A program made the position numbers and the translations under genes. A stretch of DNA of 16,620 nt from JAAYZK01 sp964535025. Lineage in GTDB: Bacteria > Planctomycetota > Phycisphaerae > SM23-33 > FEN-1343. The stretch is from positions 1 to 16,620 of the forward strand of contig CAZHRW010000208.1 of assembly GCA_964535025.1 (NCBI GenBank), read 5' to 3'. The notes under the pieces were generated by a model that had not been told where the DNA came from, made no database searches, and was given only the letters and a program-made list of their open reading frames with translations. Shown here piece by piece: positions 1-6,679 of the stretch; position 1 is the first letter of the stretch, and each line of letters begins with the position of its first letter.

Positions 1-56
1 CCCGTTGCCCGGCCGTGGCCGCCGCGGCGGCGGCCGAGGCGGGAGGCCACAACGGG
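1..56. repeat. GC-rich inverted repeat at the window edge
   Basis: The outer arms CCCGTTG (1-7) and CAACGGG (50-56) are perfect reverse complements. Between them, GTGGCC (15-20) can pair with GGCCAC (45-50), and a GCC/GGC-rich core can also fold. This could be the 3' hairpin of a gene lying to the left of the window. No T-tract follows (the next bases are CTATTATAG), so it is not a classical intrinsic terminator. Function is unknown. Confidence 0.4.
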
Positions 57-80
57 CTATTATAGCGAGCAGGAGCGCGA

Positions 81-266
81 ATGAAGAAAGTAATGCGAAA
101 TCGTCACAAAACAACACGCAGGGAGAACAATATGAAGCCCAGAGTTAATAATCTGGCACCCGCGGTAAACAATATGGCCTTCTCGCGACATGATATGATT
201 CGGCCTCTGGGCCGCCGCGAAAACCGGCGAATTGGCGGCGAAGAAAGTGCGGCGGGGGCTCAATAA
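81..266 (+). CDS. Possible small heptapeptide-repeat protein (61 aa), uncertain
   Basis: This ATG has a well-placed ribosome-binding site, AGGAG at 71-75, five bases upstream. The product is small and basic and is not a family I recognise. Its triplets KKV, HKT, NNM, NNL, NNM and HDM occur every seven residues, starting at residue 2, in exact register with the 21-bp DNA array. Differences between units are mostly conservative (AAC/AAT, Asn/His/Asp/Lys, Met/Leu/Val/Ile), which favours coding. The pattern stops after residue 39 and resumes about 50 bases on in another frame (KKV, NKV, HDI, NNL, NNL, NNV inside 232-459). It may therefore be a frameshifted or decayed gene. The alternative is a non-coding array that happens to be open in this frame. 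Confidence 0.25.
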   Translation: MKKVMRNRHKTTRRENNMKPRVNNLAPAVNNMAFSRHDMIRPLGRRENRRIGGEESAAGAQ

Positions 267-354
267 AGTGTGGCTATACCTTCACGATATAAGGCCGGGC
301 TGCAATAATCTCTCACAAAAGAACAACAATCTTGAATACGCCGTGAATAATGTG
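84..354 (+). repeat. 21-bp periodic AAYAATNTG array (12 units)
   Basis: A 9-base motif resembling AAYAATNTG starts at 84, 105 (weak), 126, 147, 168 and 189, exactly 21 bases apart. It resumes at 241, 262, 283, 304, 325 and 346 with the same 21-base step. The 52-base gap between the groups is close to five helical turns, so all units may lie on one face of the DNA. The best matches are AACAATATG (126, 168), AATAATCTG (147), AATAATCTC (304), AACAATCTT (325) and AATAATGTG (346). The 12 bases between motifs are not conserved. The stretch is AT-richer than its surroundings. It could be a binding-site array, phased A-tract curved DNA, or a heptapeptide-repeat coding region with a frame break. Confidence 0.75.
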
Positions 355-490
355 CGGCTCGACTGCGGGCGATCATGGGTGTTGTCAAACGGGGCACTCT
401 GCGCAAGGCGCGTAGGCTGCGGGGTCTGGGTACGATGCCGTGCGCGCGCATCTATGTAGGGACGGAATACGCGAAAAACCGCGCTGGCGC

Positions 491-608
491 GTTAAGCTGG
501 GCAAGTTGGTCAAGCGGGGGCGTGCTGCAAGTCGGAGAATTCGGGTTTTGTGCCGTTAAACTGGGTAAGATACCGGAGAATTCGGGTTTTATGCCGCGGA
601 GACGGCAC
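491..608. repeat. Cluster of short direct repeats with hairpin
   Basis: Two direct repeat types are interleaved. GTTAAGCTGGGCAAG (491-505) recurs as GTTAAACTGGGTAAG (555-569). A 23-base unit at 533-555 recurs at 574-596 with a single difference; both contain CGGAGAATTCGGGTTTT. The unit end GTGCCG (550-555) can pair with CGGCAC (603-608), and TGCCG (592-596) with CGGCA (603-607), giving alternative hairpins. The 17-base core is found again, reverse-complemented, at 2163-2179. This looks like a dispersed intergenic repeat. I see no credible gene between 360 and 720. Confidence 0.75.
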
Positions 609-721
609 GAAAACCGGGGGGTGAACCGGTCGGTTACTTAGCGGTACTGTCCCTGTTAGTGCAACCCGAAGCTCGAAAGAGGGTTAAACGCGATTTCCCG
701 CGCCGGGCAGGGAGCGGCCGA

Positions 722-741
722 GAGGCAAACGTGTTTGCCTC
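722..741. repeat. Perfect 9+9 inverted repeat downstream of the methyltransferase gene
   Basis: GAGGCAAACGTGTTTGCCTC has two perfect 9-base arms around a 2-base centre. It lies about 85 bases beyond the stop codon of the minus-strand gene ending at 826. It could be a transcription-end hairpin for that gene, but no T-run follows on the minus strand, and the very short loop suits a protein-binding palindrome better. Its central 12 bases, CAAACGTGTTTG, also occur inside the gene at 1506-1517, where they encode the conserved TNTFGA stretch. That match may be coincidence. Confidence 0.5.
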
Positions 742-825
742 AGAAGGCCGCAGCAGCCAGGCTCGAGGCCTGAGCGGCGGCACCGGCGTGGGGCCTGCGG
801 CGTGGCTGGGTACGGAGCCGGCGGT

Positions 826-1701
826 TCACAGGGCGTCGACGGCCTTGCGGATGGCGGCGACGTGGTCGGGGCCGGTGCCGCAGCAGCCGCCGATGAAGGT
901 GGCGCCGGCGGCGGCGAGGGCGGGGACGTAGCCGGCGAACTCGTCGGGGCCGAGGGGGAAGACGTCGTGGCCGTCGCGGACGACGGGCAGGCCGGCGTTG
1001 GCCTTGACCCACAGCGGCGCGTCGGTCAGCTCGCGGTAGCGGGCGATGACCCGGATGTAGGCCGACGGGCCGACGCCGCAGTTGGCGCCGTACGCGGCGA
1101 CGCCCAGGCCGTCCAGGGCCGCCAGGACGTCGGCGGGCGTGGCGCCCATGATCGTCGCCAGGCCCTCCGGCCCGCTGCCGTAGGTCAGCGAGGCGACGAT
1201 CGGCAGGTCGGTGGTTTCCCCGATGGCGCGTGCGGCCAACGCGACCTCGGCCGGCTCGCTCATCGTCTCGAGGACCACCGCGTCGGCCCCGCCGTCGGCG
1301 AAGGCCTTCGCGGCGGTCGCGAACGAGGCGTACAGCTCGTCGGTGGCCGACTCCTCCATCATGAGGATCTTGCCCGTCGGGCCCATCGACGCGAAAACCT
1401 TCACGTCCGACCCGGCGGCGCGACGGCTGATCGCCACGCCGGCCTCGGCCAGCTCGGCCAGGCGGTCGGCCAGACCATGCCGCGCGAGGACCGGGCGATT
1501 GGCGCCAAACGTGTTTGTCAAAATGATGTCGCTGCCGGCCGCGACGTACGCGCGGGCGACCTGTTCGACCGCCCGGGGGTTCTCGACGTTCCACAGCTCC
1601 GGGCACGCGCCTGGCGGCAGCCCGCGCTGCTGCAACTGGGTGCCACAGGCGCCGTCGGTGACGAACACGCCGCCGCGATAATCGTCCAGGTTGAGGGTCA
1701 T
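826..1701 (-). CDS. Homocysteine S-methyltransferase family protein
   Basis: The predicted protein is a 291-residue cytoplasmic TIM-barrel enzyme of the S-methyltransferase family (the fold of MetH's homocysteine domain, BHMT and MmuM). It would transfer a methyl group to the zinc-activated thiol of homocysteine in methionine synthesis. The N-terminal DGACGTQLQQRGL (16-28) matches the family's DGAMGT signature. The zinc-ligand motifs are ANCG (Cys208) and GGCCGT (Cys273, Cys274). Length equals a single homocysteine domain, with no folate, cobalamin or activation domain, so it is either a stand-alone enzyme or one part of a split MetH; the methyl donor cannot be told from sequence. I chose ATG at 1701, preceded by GGAGAGG. 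A GTG at 1719 would add six residues. It is transcribed away from the flagellar genes and is probably monocistronic. Confidence 0.9.
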   Translation of the reverse strand: MTLNLDDYRGGVFVTDGACGTQLQQRGLPPGACPELWNVENPRAVEQVARAYVAAGSDIILTNTFGANRPVLARHGLADRLAELAEAGVAISRRAAGSDVKVFASMGPTGKILMMEESATDELYASFATAAKAFADGGADAVVLETMSEPAEVALAARAIGETTDLPIVASLTYGSGPEGLATIMGATPADVLAALDGLGVAAYGANCGVGPSAYIRVIARYRELTDAPLWVKANAGLPVVRDGHDVFPLGPDEFAGYVPALAAAGATFIGGCCGTGPDHVAAIRKAVDAL

Positions 1702-1787
1702 GGCTTGCCTCTCCGCCACTTCGGCCCGGCGGCCCGCGCCGGCCGCGGGGGACGCCGGCTCCGTATTTTAGTCCCTATCGGCATGTT

Positions 1788-1816
1788 ACCGTACGTGTGC
1801 GACACTTCCCGGTCAA
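1788..1816 (-). promoter_or_regulatory. Candidate sigma-70 promoter for the methyltransferase gene
   Basis: Read on the minus strand, TTGACC (1816-1811) is followed after 17 bases by TACGGT (1793-1788). The -35 box is near-consensus, the -10 box is weak, and spacing is ideal. The start codon lies about 87 bases downstream. This is sequence matching only. Confidence 0.4.
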
Positions 1817-2300
1817 GACATGAGGGGAGTTCGGGCGCGGGCGTTGCGCCGCGCGATACGTCGACAGCCGAAAGGGCCACGAAGAATGCATCCGGCCCGG
1901 GCCGAGGGGGCCTCCGCGCCGGCCGTACGGCGGGGGCGGTCATCGGCCCGGGCGGGGGTATCGCGAACGGGTACGGCCGGGTACGGGGTTGGGCGGCGGC
2001 GAAAGCCGATCGCGCAAGTGACTGATGGACCGCCACCTACCATCCGGCCGGGCGTCGCGGCGGCCGCGTGTGGCCGGCGGCGCGCGGGGGTGTCGGCGGC
2101 GACCAAGTGTCGCGTCGGGGCGGCCGTGCGGTGTCAACGCCAAGGGGGGCAAGCCCTAACCGAAAACCCGAATTCTCCGAATACCCCGAAAAGTGGCTTG
2201 GCGCCGGTCGGGCCGATCCGCCGGGGACGTCCGGATGGCCCGTGGCTCGATAACGCTCGATGGAGTCCGACATAACGCCAAAAAAAATCTCAAAATCCCT
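1817..2300. other. GC-rich intergenic region without a credible gene
   Basis: Several open frames cross this stretch, but their products are rich in Arg, Pro, Gly and Ala, lack recognisable motifs, and overlap one another on both strands, as expected of non-coding GC-rich DNA. It contains one inverted copy of the dispersed repeat (2163-2179) and leads, through an A-rich segment (2279-2297), into the promoter of the MerR-type gene. Confidence 0.6.
2163..2179 (-). repeat. Inverted copy of the 533-596 dispersed repeat
   Basis: AAAACCCGAATTCTCCG is the exact reverse complement of the 17-base core at 533-549 and 574-590. Outside this core the similarity fades quickly. The copies flank the methyltransferase gene in opposite orientation, but they are too short to be called the ends of a mobile element. 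Confidence 0.75.
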
Positions 2301-2301
2301 G

Positions 2302-2330
2302 TTGACACCGCCGGCGTGATGTTGTCTATA
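2302..2330 (+). promoter_or_regulatory. Candidate promoter of the MerR-type gene
   Basis: A perfect -35 hexamer TTGACA (2302-2307) follows an A-rich tract. The -10 box is less certain: TCTATA at 2325-2330 has a 17-base spacer, while TATACG at 2327-2332 has a 19-base spacer. A 19-base spacer is a hallmark of promoters activated by MerR-family proteins through DNA untwisting, which fits the gene downstream. The perfect palindrome begins at 2329 and overlaps the -10/start region. Confidence 0.55.
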
Positions 2331-2346
2331 CGTTGTGCACAACGTA
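2329..2346. promoter_or_regulatory. 18-bp perfect palindromic operator
   Basis: TACGTTGTGCACAACGTA is perfectly self-complementary over 18 bases. It overlaps the -10/start region of the promoter and ends 17 bases before the ATG of the MerR-type gene. Its position suggests an operator for repression or autoregulation by a dimeric regulator, most simply the MerR-type protein itself. Which protein binds is inferred. Confidence 0.6.
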
Positions 2347-2363
2347 AAAAAGAAGGTGGCGGT

Positions 2364-2744
2364 ATGGGACCTTGGCGTGAGTCATTTCAGAGGTCCGCGT
2401 CCGGTGGGGACCGGGACGCCGGACGGGTCGAGACGGGGGTGGGTCATGGCGACAGTGCCGCAGCGATGCTGGATGAGCGCCGGGCGAGCCGCAGGCGGCC
2501 GATCCCGCCGAAACTGTACCGGATTGGGGAGATTGTCGACTATGCCGGTGTTTCGCGGCAGACCATCCACAACTACACGACGATGGGCCTCTTGCACGAA
2601 TCGCAGTGGACGCGGGGGGGGCATCGCCTGTACGACGAATCCGTATTCGACCGTCTGGACCAGGTGATAGAGATGAAGCGACGGAACAAGTCGATGCGGG
2701 AGATTCGGGAGCATTTTTCGCGGCTGGATGAGAGTTCTCAGTGA
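2364..2744 (+). CDS. Short MerR-family transcriptional regulator
   Basis: The 126-residue protein has an unstructured, charged N-terminal 45 residues followed by a MerR winged helix-turn-helix: LYRIGEIVDYAGVSRQTIHNY starts at residue 51 and the wing TRGGHRLYD is at 83-91. A short helix with KRRNKSMREIREHF ends the protein. There is no C-terminal effector domain and no metal-binding cysteines, so a ligand cannot be predicted. The N-terminal extension is unusual for the family. ATG 2364 is preceded by AAGGTGG at 2354-2360; longer readings would start upstream of the promoter. It is first in line before the TPR/FlgN/kinase block, separated by 139 bases. That suggests, but does not prove, a role in flagellar gene control. 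Confidence 0.85.
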   Translation: MGPWRESFQRSASGGDRDAGRVETGVGHGDSAAAMLDERRASRRRPIPPKLYRIGEIVDYAGVSRQTIHNYTTMGLLHESQWTRGGHRLYDESVFDRLDQVIEMKRRNKSMREIREHFSRLDESSQ

Positions 2745-2883
2745 GTCGCCGGCCGGTCGGGCGCGGCACACGGACGTGTCGCGATGCGTGGTTCGCGGGC
2801 GGTTTCGCGCGTGGAGCCGAATGGGTTTAAGTCGGTAAGTCGTTCCGGACAAAGCGCATGGAAGCGCTGTTGTGAGGGTCAGG

Positions 2884-5331
2884 ATGACCGGCGGTCCGGA
2901 CAATTCGTTGACGGCATCGGGGCTGGGCGCCAAGTGGCAGATTCCCCTGTTGCTGGTGGGCCTGCTCGCCTGCGGGGCCGCGGTCGCCCTGCGGGTGGTC
3001 GGTGGGTCCGGGCGCGACTGGGAGGCGCAGTATGCCGAGCTCGCCTCCGCGGTGAGTCGCGTTTCTGACGGGAATTACGTTCCCGTCGCCAGGCAGGTCA
3101 GCGCGATGCTGTCACCGGCGGTCACGCCCTCCGATCAGTACGAGCGGAGGGCGCGACTGCACGGCCTGATGGGCGAGGTCCACTGGCGGAGCATCCAGGA
3201 AACGGCCCAACCGACGGCTGAGCAATGGGTTGGGCTGCGCGAGGCGTACCAGCGGGCGATGCAACTGGGGTTCGAGCCGACCGCCGAGGTCGCCGAACGG
3301 CTCGGGGAGGCGGCCGCGGCGACCGGCGACGTGGCCGAGGCCGTCGAACGCTTCAAGCAGGCCGTCAAGGCCGACACGCAACGGCGTGCGGAGCTGCAGC
3401 GGCGGATCATCGAGCTAACCGAAGTTCTTCCAGAAACTTCCACAGACGAGCTGCTCGACGAGCTTCGCCGCTACCTCGCCGCCGAGGGTCTCGACGCCAC
3501 GCAGTACGACTGGGGCGTCGGCCGTGCAGTGGACCTGTTGATCGGCGACGATCGCCTCTACGAGGCCTCGACGTTCATCGCCGCCCAGCAGTCGCGGGAG
3601 CTGGGCGAATCGTTCGCCCTTCGCCTGGGCTATCACCGCGCCCGTGTCCTGGCGGCGCGCGGGCTCATCGACCAGGCCGATAACCTCTTGATTACACTGA
3701 TCGAGCGGCTGCCGCGCTCGGCGGCGGTCCTTCACCGCTGCCAGTTGCTGCGCGGCCAGCTCATCTGGCGGGACAACCCCGCCGAGGCCGTGAGCCTGTT
3801 CGAAAACGTGGTTAACGTGGCCGCCGGCGAGCCGATGGCGGCCGCGGCGTACGTGGGGCTCACCCAGGCGTACGGCCGGCTGCAGTTGGCCGAGCGGTCG
3901 CTGGCCGCCTGCGAGCGGGCGATGGAGGCCTTGGACGCCGCGGCGGTGCCGCAGGGCGTAAATATTGCCGAGTTGAAGGCTTACCTCGCCGAGTCCTACC
4001 GCGACCAGACGCAGCGGGGCGAGCACGACCTGGCCCTGCGGTTCGTTCAGGCCGAGCGCGAGGTCGCCGAGCTGCTGGGCGAGGCGTTCACGACAGCCGA
4101 CCGCCTGGACCTGCTGGCCCGTCTGGCCGCGGCCCACCGGGCGGTGGCCGAGTCGCTGGCGGCGACGGGCAGCGCCGCCGATCCGGCGATGCGAGTCGAG
4201 TCGGCGGACCACTTTACGAGGGCCGCCGAGGTCCTCGAGGACCTGGCGACGCTGGCCGGACCGACCGACGACGACGTGTACGGCGACAGCCTCTGGACCG
4301 CCGCGGCCCTGTTCGACCAGGCCGGGCGGCGGGCACGGGCGATCGCGACGCTCGAGCGGTTCATTGCGGGGCGGCCCAACGACGAGCGGGTCGCCGAGGG
4401 GCGTTTCCTGCTGGGCCGTGCGCTGCAAGCCGAGGGCCGGTATGATGATGCGATCGCCGTCTACCAGGCGAACCTCCAGGCCCGCGCGCCGGTCAGCCGT
4501 CACATCAAGGCCGTCGAGGGCCTCATCCCGATGGCCCAGTGCTACATCGCCAAGGGCGAGGACTCCTTCGACGAGGCCGAGCAGGTGCTCCAGAGCGTCG
4601 TCAGCGGCCGCGACGAGGTGACGCCCGACTCGGTGCTCTACCGCCAGGCGCTGTTCGCCCTCGGACGGCTGTACCACCGCCAGGGCAAGTGGCGGCTCGC
4701 CCGCCAGGTGCTCGACGAGGCGGTCAAGCGCGACCCCGGCCAGCTCATCGCGCTGGACGAGAGCGACCCCGAAGGCATGCGGCAGCGTTACGTCCGCGCC
4801 ACGCGGAGTTTATATCTGATCGCCGAAAGCTACCAGCGGTCGGCGCGCGAGCGGCTCGAAGTGGCCGCCGACGCCGACACCGAGCAGCGCATCGCCGCCC
4901 GGCGCAGCGCCGACGAGCAGCTCCGCCAGGCCGACCAGCTGTTCGCCACCGTCATCGAGCGGCTCGAGGCGATGGACGGCCCGCCCGACCCGCTGGATGC
5001 GGCGGTCCGGCGGAACGCCTACTTCGCCCGCGGCGACTGCCTTTACGAGATGGCCGACTACCTCGGCGCCCTGGAACGTTACGATCGGGCCGTGCACGTC
5101 TATCAGCATTGCCGCGAGGCCCTCGGTGGGCTGACGGCGATCGAGAACTGCTACATGGAACTCGGCCGTCTCGACCAGGCCCGCGCCGCCCGCCGGCGGG
5201 CCCAGGAACTCCGCAAGCAGTTGCCCGAGACCGACGCCGACGACGAAGCCGCCCTCATGGGCGACTGGGACACCTGGTTCGAAACCGTGGGGCGGCTCGA
5301 TCCCCACGTCGGCAGGGAGGGCCGATCATGA
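2884..5331 (+). CDS. Membrane-anchored TPR-repeat protein
   Basis: The product is about 815 residues. A short N-terminal tail is followed by one hydrophobic segment (about residues 17-38, WQIPLLLVGLLACGAAVALRVV), and the rest is helical with many TPR-like repeats. Examples are an AEAVERFKQAV-type repeat near the start, a GRYDDAIAVYQ repeat in the middle and a GALERYDRAVHVY repeat near the C-terminus. TPR arrays bind protein partners. No catalytic motif is visible, and no lipobox cysteine is evident. I chose ATG 2884 because GAGGG lies five bases upstream; GTG 2872 would add four residues. The stop overlaps the next ATG (ATGA), so translation is probably coupled to the FlgN-like gene. A role in flagellar assembly is inferred from neighbours only. 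Confidence 0.8.
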   Translation: MTGGPDNSLTASGLGAKWQIPLLLVGLLACGAAVALRVVGGSGRDWEAQYAELASAVSRVSDGNYVPVARQVSAMLSPAVTPSDQYERRARLHGLMGEVHWRSIQETAQPTAEQWVGLREAYQRAMQLGFEPTAEVAERLGEAAAATGDVAEAVERFKQAVKADTQRRAELQRRIIELTEVLPETSTDELLDELRRYLAAEGLDATQYDWGVGRAVDLLIGDDRLYEASTFIAAQQSRELGESFALRLGYHRARVLAARGLIDQADNLLITLIERLPRSAAVLHRCQLLRGQLIWRDNPAEAVSLFENVVNVAAGEPMAAAAYVGLTQAYGRLQLAERSLAACERAMEALDAAAVPQGVNIAELKAYLAESYRDQTQRGEHDLALRFVQAEREVAELLGEAFTTADRLDLLARLAAAHRAVAESLAATGSAADPAMRVESADHFTRAAEVLEDLATLAGPTDDDVYGDSLWTAAALFDQAGRRARAIATLERFIAGRPNDERVAEGRFLLGRALQAEGRYDDAIAVYQANLQARAPVSRHIKAVEGLIPMAQCYIAKGEDSFDEAEQVLQSVVSGRDEVTPDSVLYRQALFALGRLYHRQGKWRLARQVLDEAVKRDPGQLIALDESDPEGMRQRYVRATRSLYLIAESYQRSARERLEVAADADTEQRIAARRSADEQLRQADQLFATVIERLEAMDGPPDPLDAAVRRNAYFARGDCLYEMADYLGALERYDRAVHVYQHCREALGGLTAIENCYMELGRLDQARAARRRAQELRKQLPETDADDEAALMGDWDTWFETVGRLDPHVGREGRS

Positions 5332-5816
5332 CCGACACACGCCGGCGCGACGGACGACGGCTGACCGAACTGCTTACCCGCCAGCGGGATGCCTATTGCC
5401 GGCTGGCCGACCTGGCGGCCCGCCAGCGGGACGCCATCGACACCGACGAGCCGGAGGTGCTGCTGCGGATCCTCGCCGACCGCCAGGCGTGCATCAACGA
5501 GGTGACCGAACTGGACGCCCAGCTCGAGCCCTTCCGCCGGCGGTGGGACGACCTCCGCGGCGCCCTGGGCCCGGCCGAGCGGCTGGCGGTCTCGGAGCTG
5601 GTCGACGAGGTGCAGGACCTGCTGGCGGGCATCCTCAACCAGGACGCCGGCGACTGCGACCTGCTCAAGCAGCGGACCGACGCGATCCGCTCGGCCGCGG
5701 CGACGACGGCCGCCGGACAGCGGCTCAACAACGCCTACGGGGCCGCCGGCTATGCCGCCGCCGGCGGCGCCGGCCGGGTGGTGGACCGAACCGACGAGGA
5801 GCACACGACGCGATGA
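5328..5816 (+). CDS. FlgN-like flagellar chaperone
   Basis: The 162-residue protein is almost entirely helical and charged, with a pattern typical of FlgN proteins: an N-terminal helix LTELLTRQRDAYCRLADLAARQ, then DEPEVLLRILADRQACINEV, then a third helix. FlgN proteins are cytosolic chaperones that hold the hook-filament junction proteins FlgK and FlgL before export. The C-terminal 35 residues are Ala/Gly-rich and probably disordered. The ribosome-binding site AGGGAGGG (5314-5321) supports ATG 5328. It overlaps the TPR gene and the kinase gene by four bases each. FlgN is divergent, so the family call rests on helix pattern, length and context. Confidence 0.6.
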   Translation: MTDTRRRDGRRLTELLTRQRDAYCRLADLAARQRDAIDTDEPEVLLRILADRQACINEVTELDAQLEPFRRRWDDLRGALGPAERLAVSELVDEVQDLLAGILNQDAGDCDLLKQRTDAIRSAAATTAAGQRLNNAYGAAGYAAAGGAGRVVDRTDEEHTTR

Positions 5817-6679
5817 CCGCCCCGACCTGGCAGCTCGACACGAACGAATCCGACCACCTGGCCGAGGTGATCGCGGCGTACACGGAGGTCACCGAGCGGT
5901 TGCGCGGCTCGCACGACAAGCTCGCGGCCGAGGTGTCGCGGCTGCGGGAGGAGCTGGCCAGCAAGAACCGCCAGCTCGAGCGCCGCAGCCGTCTGGCCGC
6001 CCTCGGCGAGATGGCCGCCGGGATCGCCCACGAGATCCGCAACCCCCTCGGCGGGATCTCCCTCTACGCCGGTCTGCTGGCGAGGAAGGTGGGCGACCGG
6101 CCCGAGGCGCTGTCGCTGGCCGGGCGGATCGCCGCGGCCGTCGAGCGGCTGGACCTGATCGTCAACGACGTGCTGGCCTTCGCCGGCGAGATCCGCCCCG
6201 ACCCGCGCCCGGTGTCGTTGGCGTCGGTGGTCGCCTCCGCGCAGGAGCTGACGGCCGGGCGGTTCGCCCAGGGCCGGACGCGGCTGACCTGCCGCGTCGA
6301 CGACGGGACGGTCGAGGCCGACGCGGCCCTGCTGATGCGGGCGATCTCGAACCTGCTGTACAACGCCGCCGACGCCGCCGGCGACGGCGAGGTCCGCCTG
6401 CGTGCGGCGGTCCGCGACGACGGGACGGCCGAGATCGAGGTGTGCGACAGCGGGCCGGGCATCGACCCGGCGACGGTCGACAAGATCTTCGACCCGTTCT
6501 TCACCACCAAGGACGCCGGCACCGGGCTGGGGCTGGCGATCGTCCACCGCATCGTCGACAGCCACGACGGGCGGCTTCACGTCGACAACGCGCCGCCGCC
6601 GGCCGGACTGGGCGGGGCGCGGTTCGGCATCATGCTGCCGGCGGCCGCGGCCGCGACGGAGGACCGGATCCATGCGTGA
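5813..6679 (+). CDS. Soluble sensor histidine kinase (FlrB/FlgS/AtoS-like)
   Basis: This 288-residue protein has no membrane segment. An N-terminal coiled coil (about 15-60) leads into a HisKA dimerisation domain with the phospho-acceptor His73 in GIAHEIRNPLGG. The HATPase domain shows the N box (SNLLYNAADA, near 179-188), the G1 box DSGPGID (212-218), the F box FDPFFTTK and the G2 box GTGLGLAI (236-243). All catalytic motifs are intact. It lacks an evident PAS or other sensor domain, so the coiled coil may sense a partner protein. It would phosphorylate the response regulator encoded next, with which it overlaps by eight bases. Soluble NtrB-type kinases of this kind (FlrB, FleS, FlgS) control sigma-54-dependent flagellar genes. 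Confidence 0.93.
   Translation: MTAPTWQLDTNESDHLAEVIAAYTEVTERLRGSHDKLAAEVSRLREELASKNRQLERRSRLAALGEMAAGIAHEIRNPLGGISLYAGLLARKVGDRPEALSLAGRIAAAVERLDLIVNDVLAFAGEIRPDPRPVSLASVVASAQELTAGRFAQGRTRLTCRVDDGTVEADAALLMRAISNLLYNAADAAGDGEVRLRAAVRDDGTAEIEVCDSGPGIDPATVDKIFDPFFTTKDAGTGLGLAIVHRIVDSHDGRLHVDNAPPPAGLGGARFGIMLPAAAAATEDRIHA

Noticed and set aside
84..354. CRISPR array as explanation of the 21-bp periodicity
   Set aside because: The conserved part is only about 9 bases in a 21-base period, far too short for CRISPR repeats and spacers, and no cas gene is present.
625..665. A GGTACTGTCCCTGTTA-like stretch resembling ends of Y1-transposase-associated repeats
   Set aside because: Only one copy is seen in the window, with no inverted partner and no transposase nearby.
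740..2025. Long open frames on both strands across the methyltransferase region
   Set aside because: They overlap the clear methyltransferase frame and give Arg/Gly/Ala-rich products without motifs; they are shadows caused by high GC.
1820..2342. Several 60-150 codon frames in the gap before the MerR gene
   Set aside because: Low-complexity Arg/Pro/Gly products, conflicting on both strands, no ribosome-binding sites, and crossing the repeat and promoter elements.
2745..2883. A sigma-28 or sigma-54 promoter before the TPR gene
   Set aside because: No convincing match to either consensus was found; there is only a short AAGTCG direct repeat near 2830-2843.
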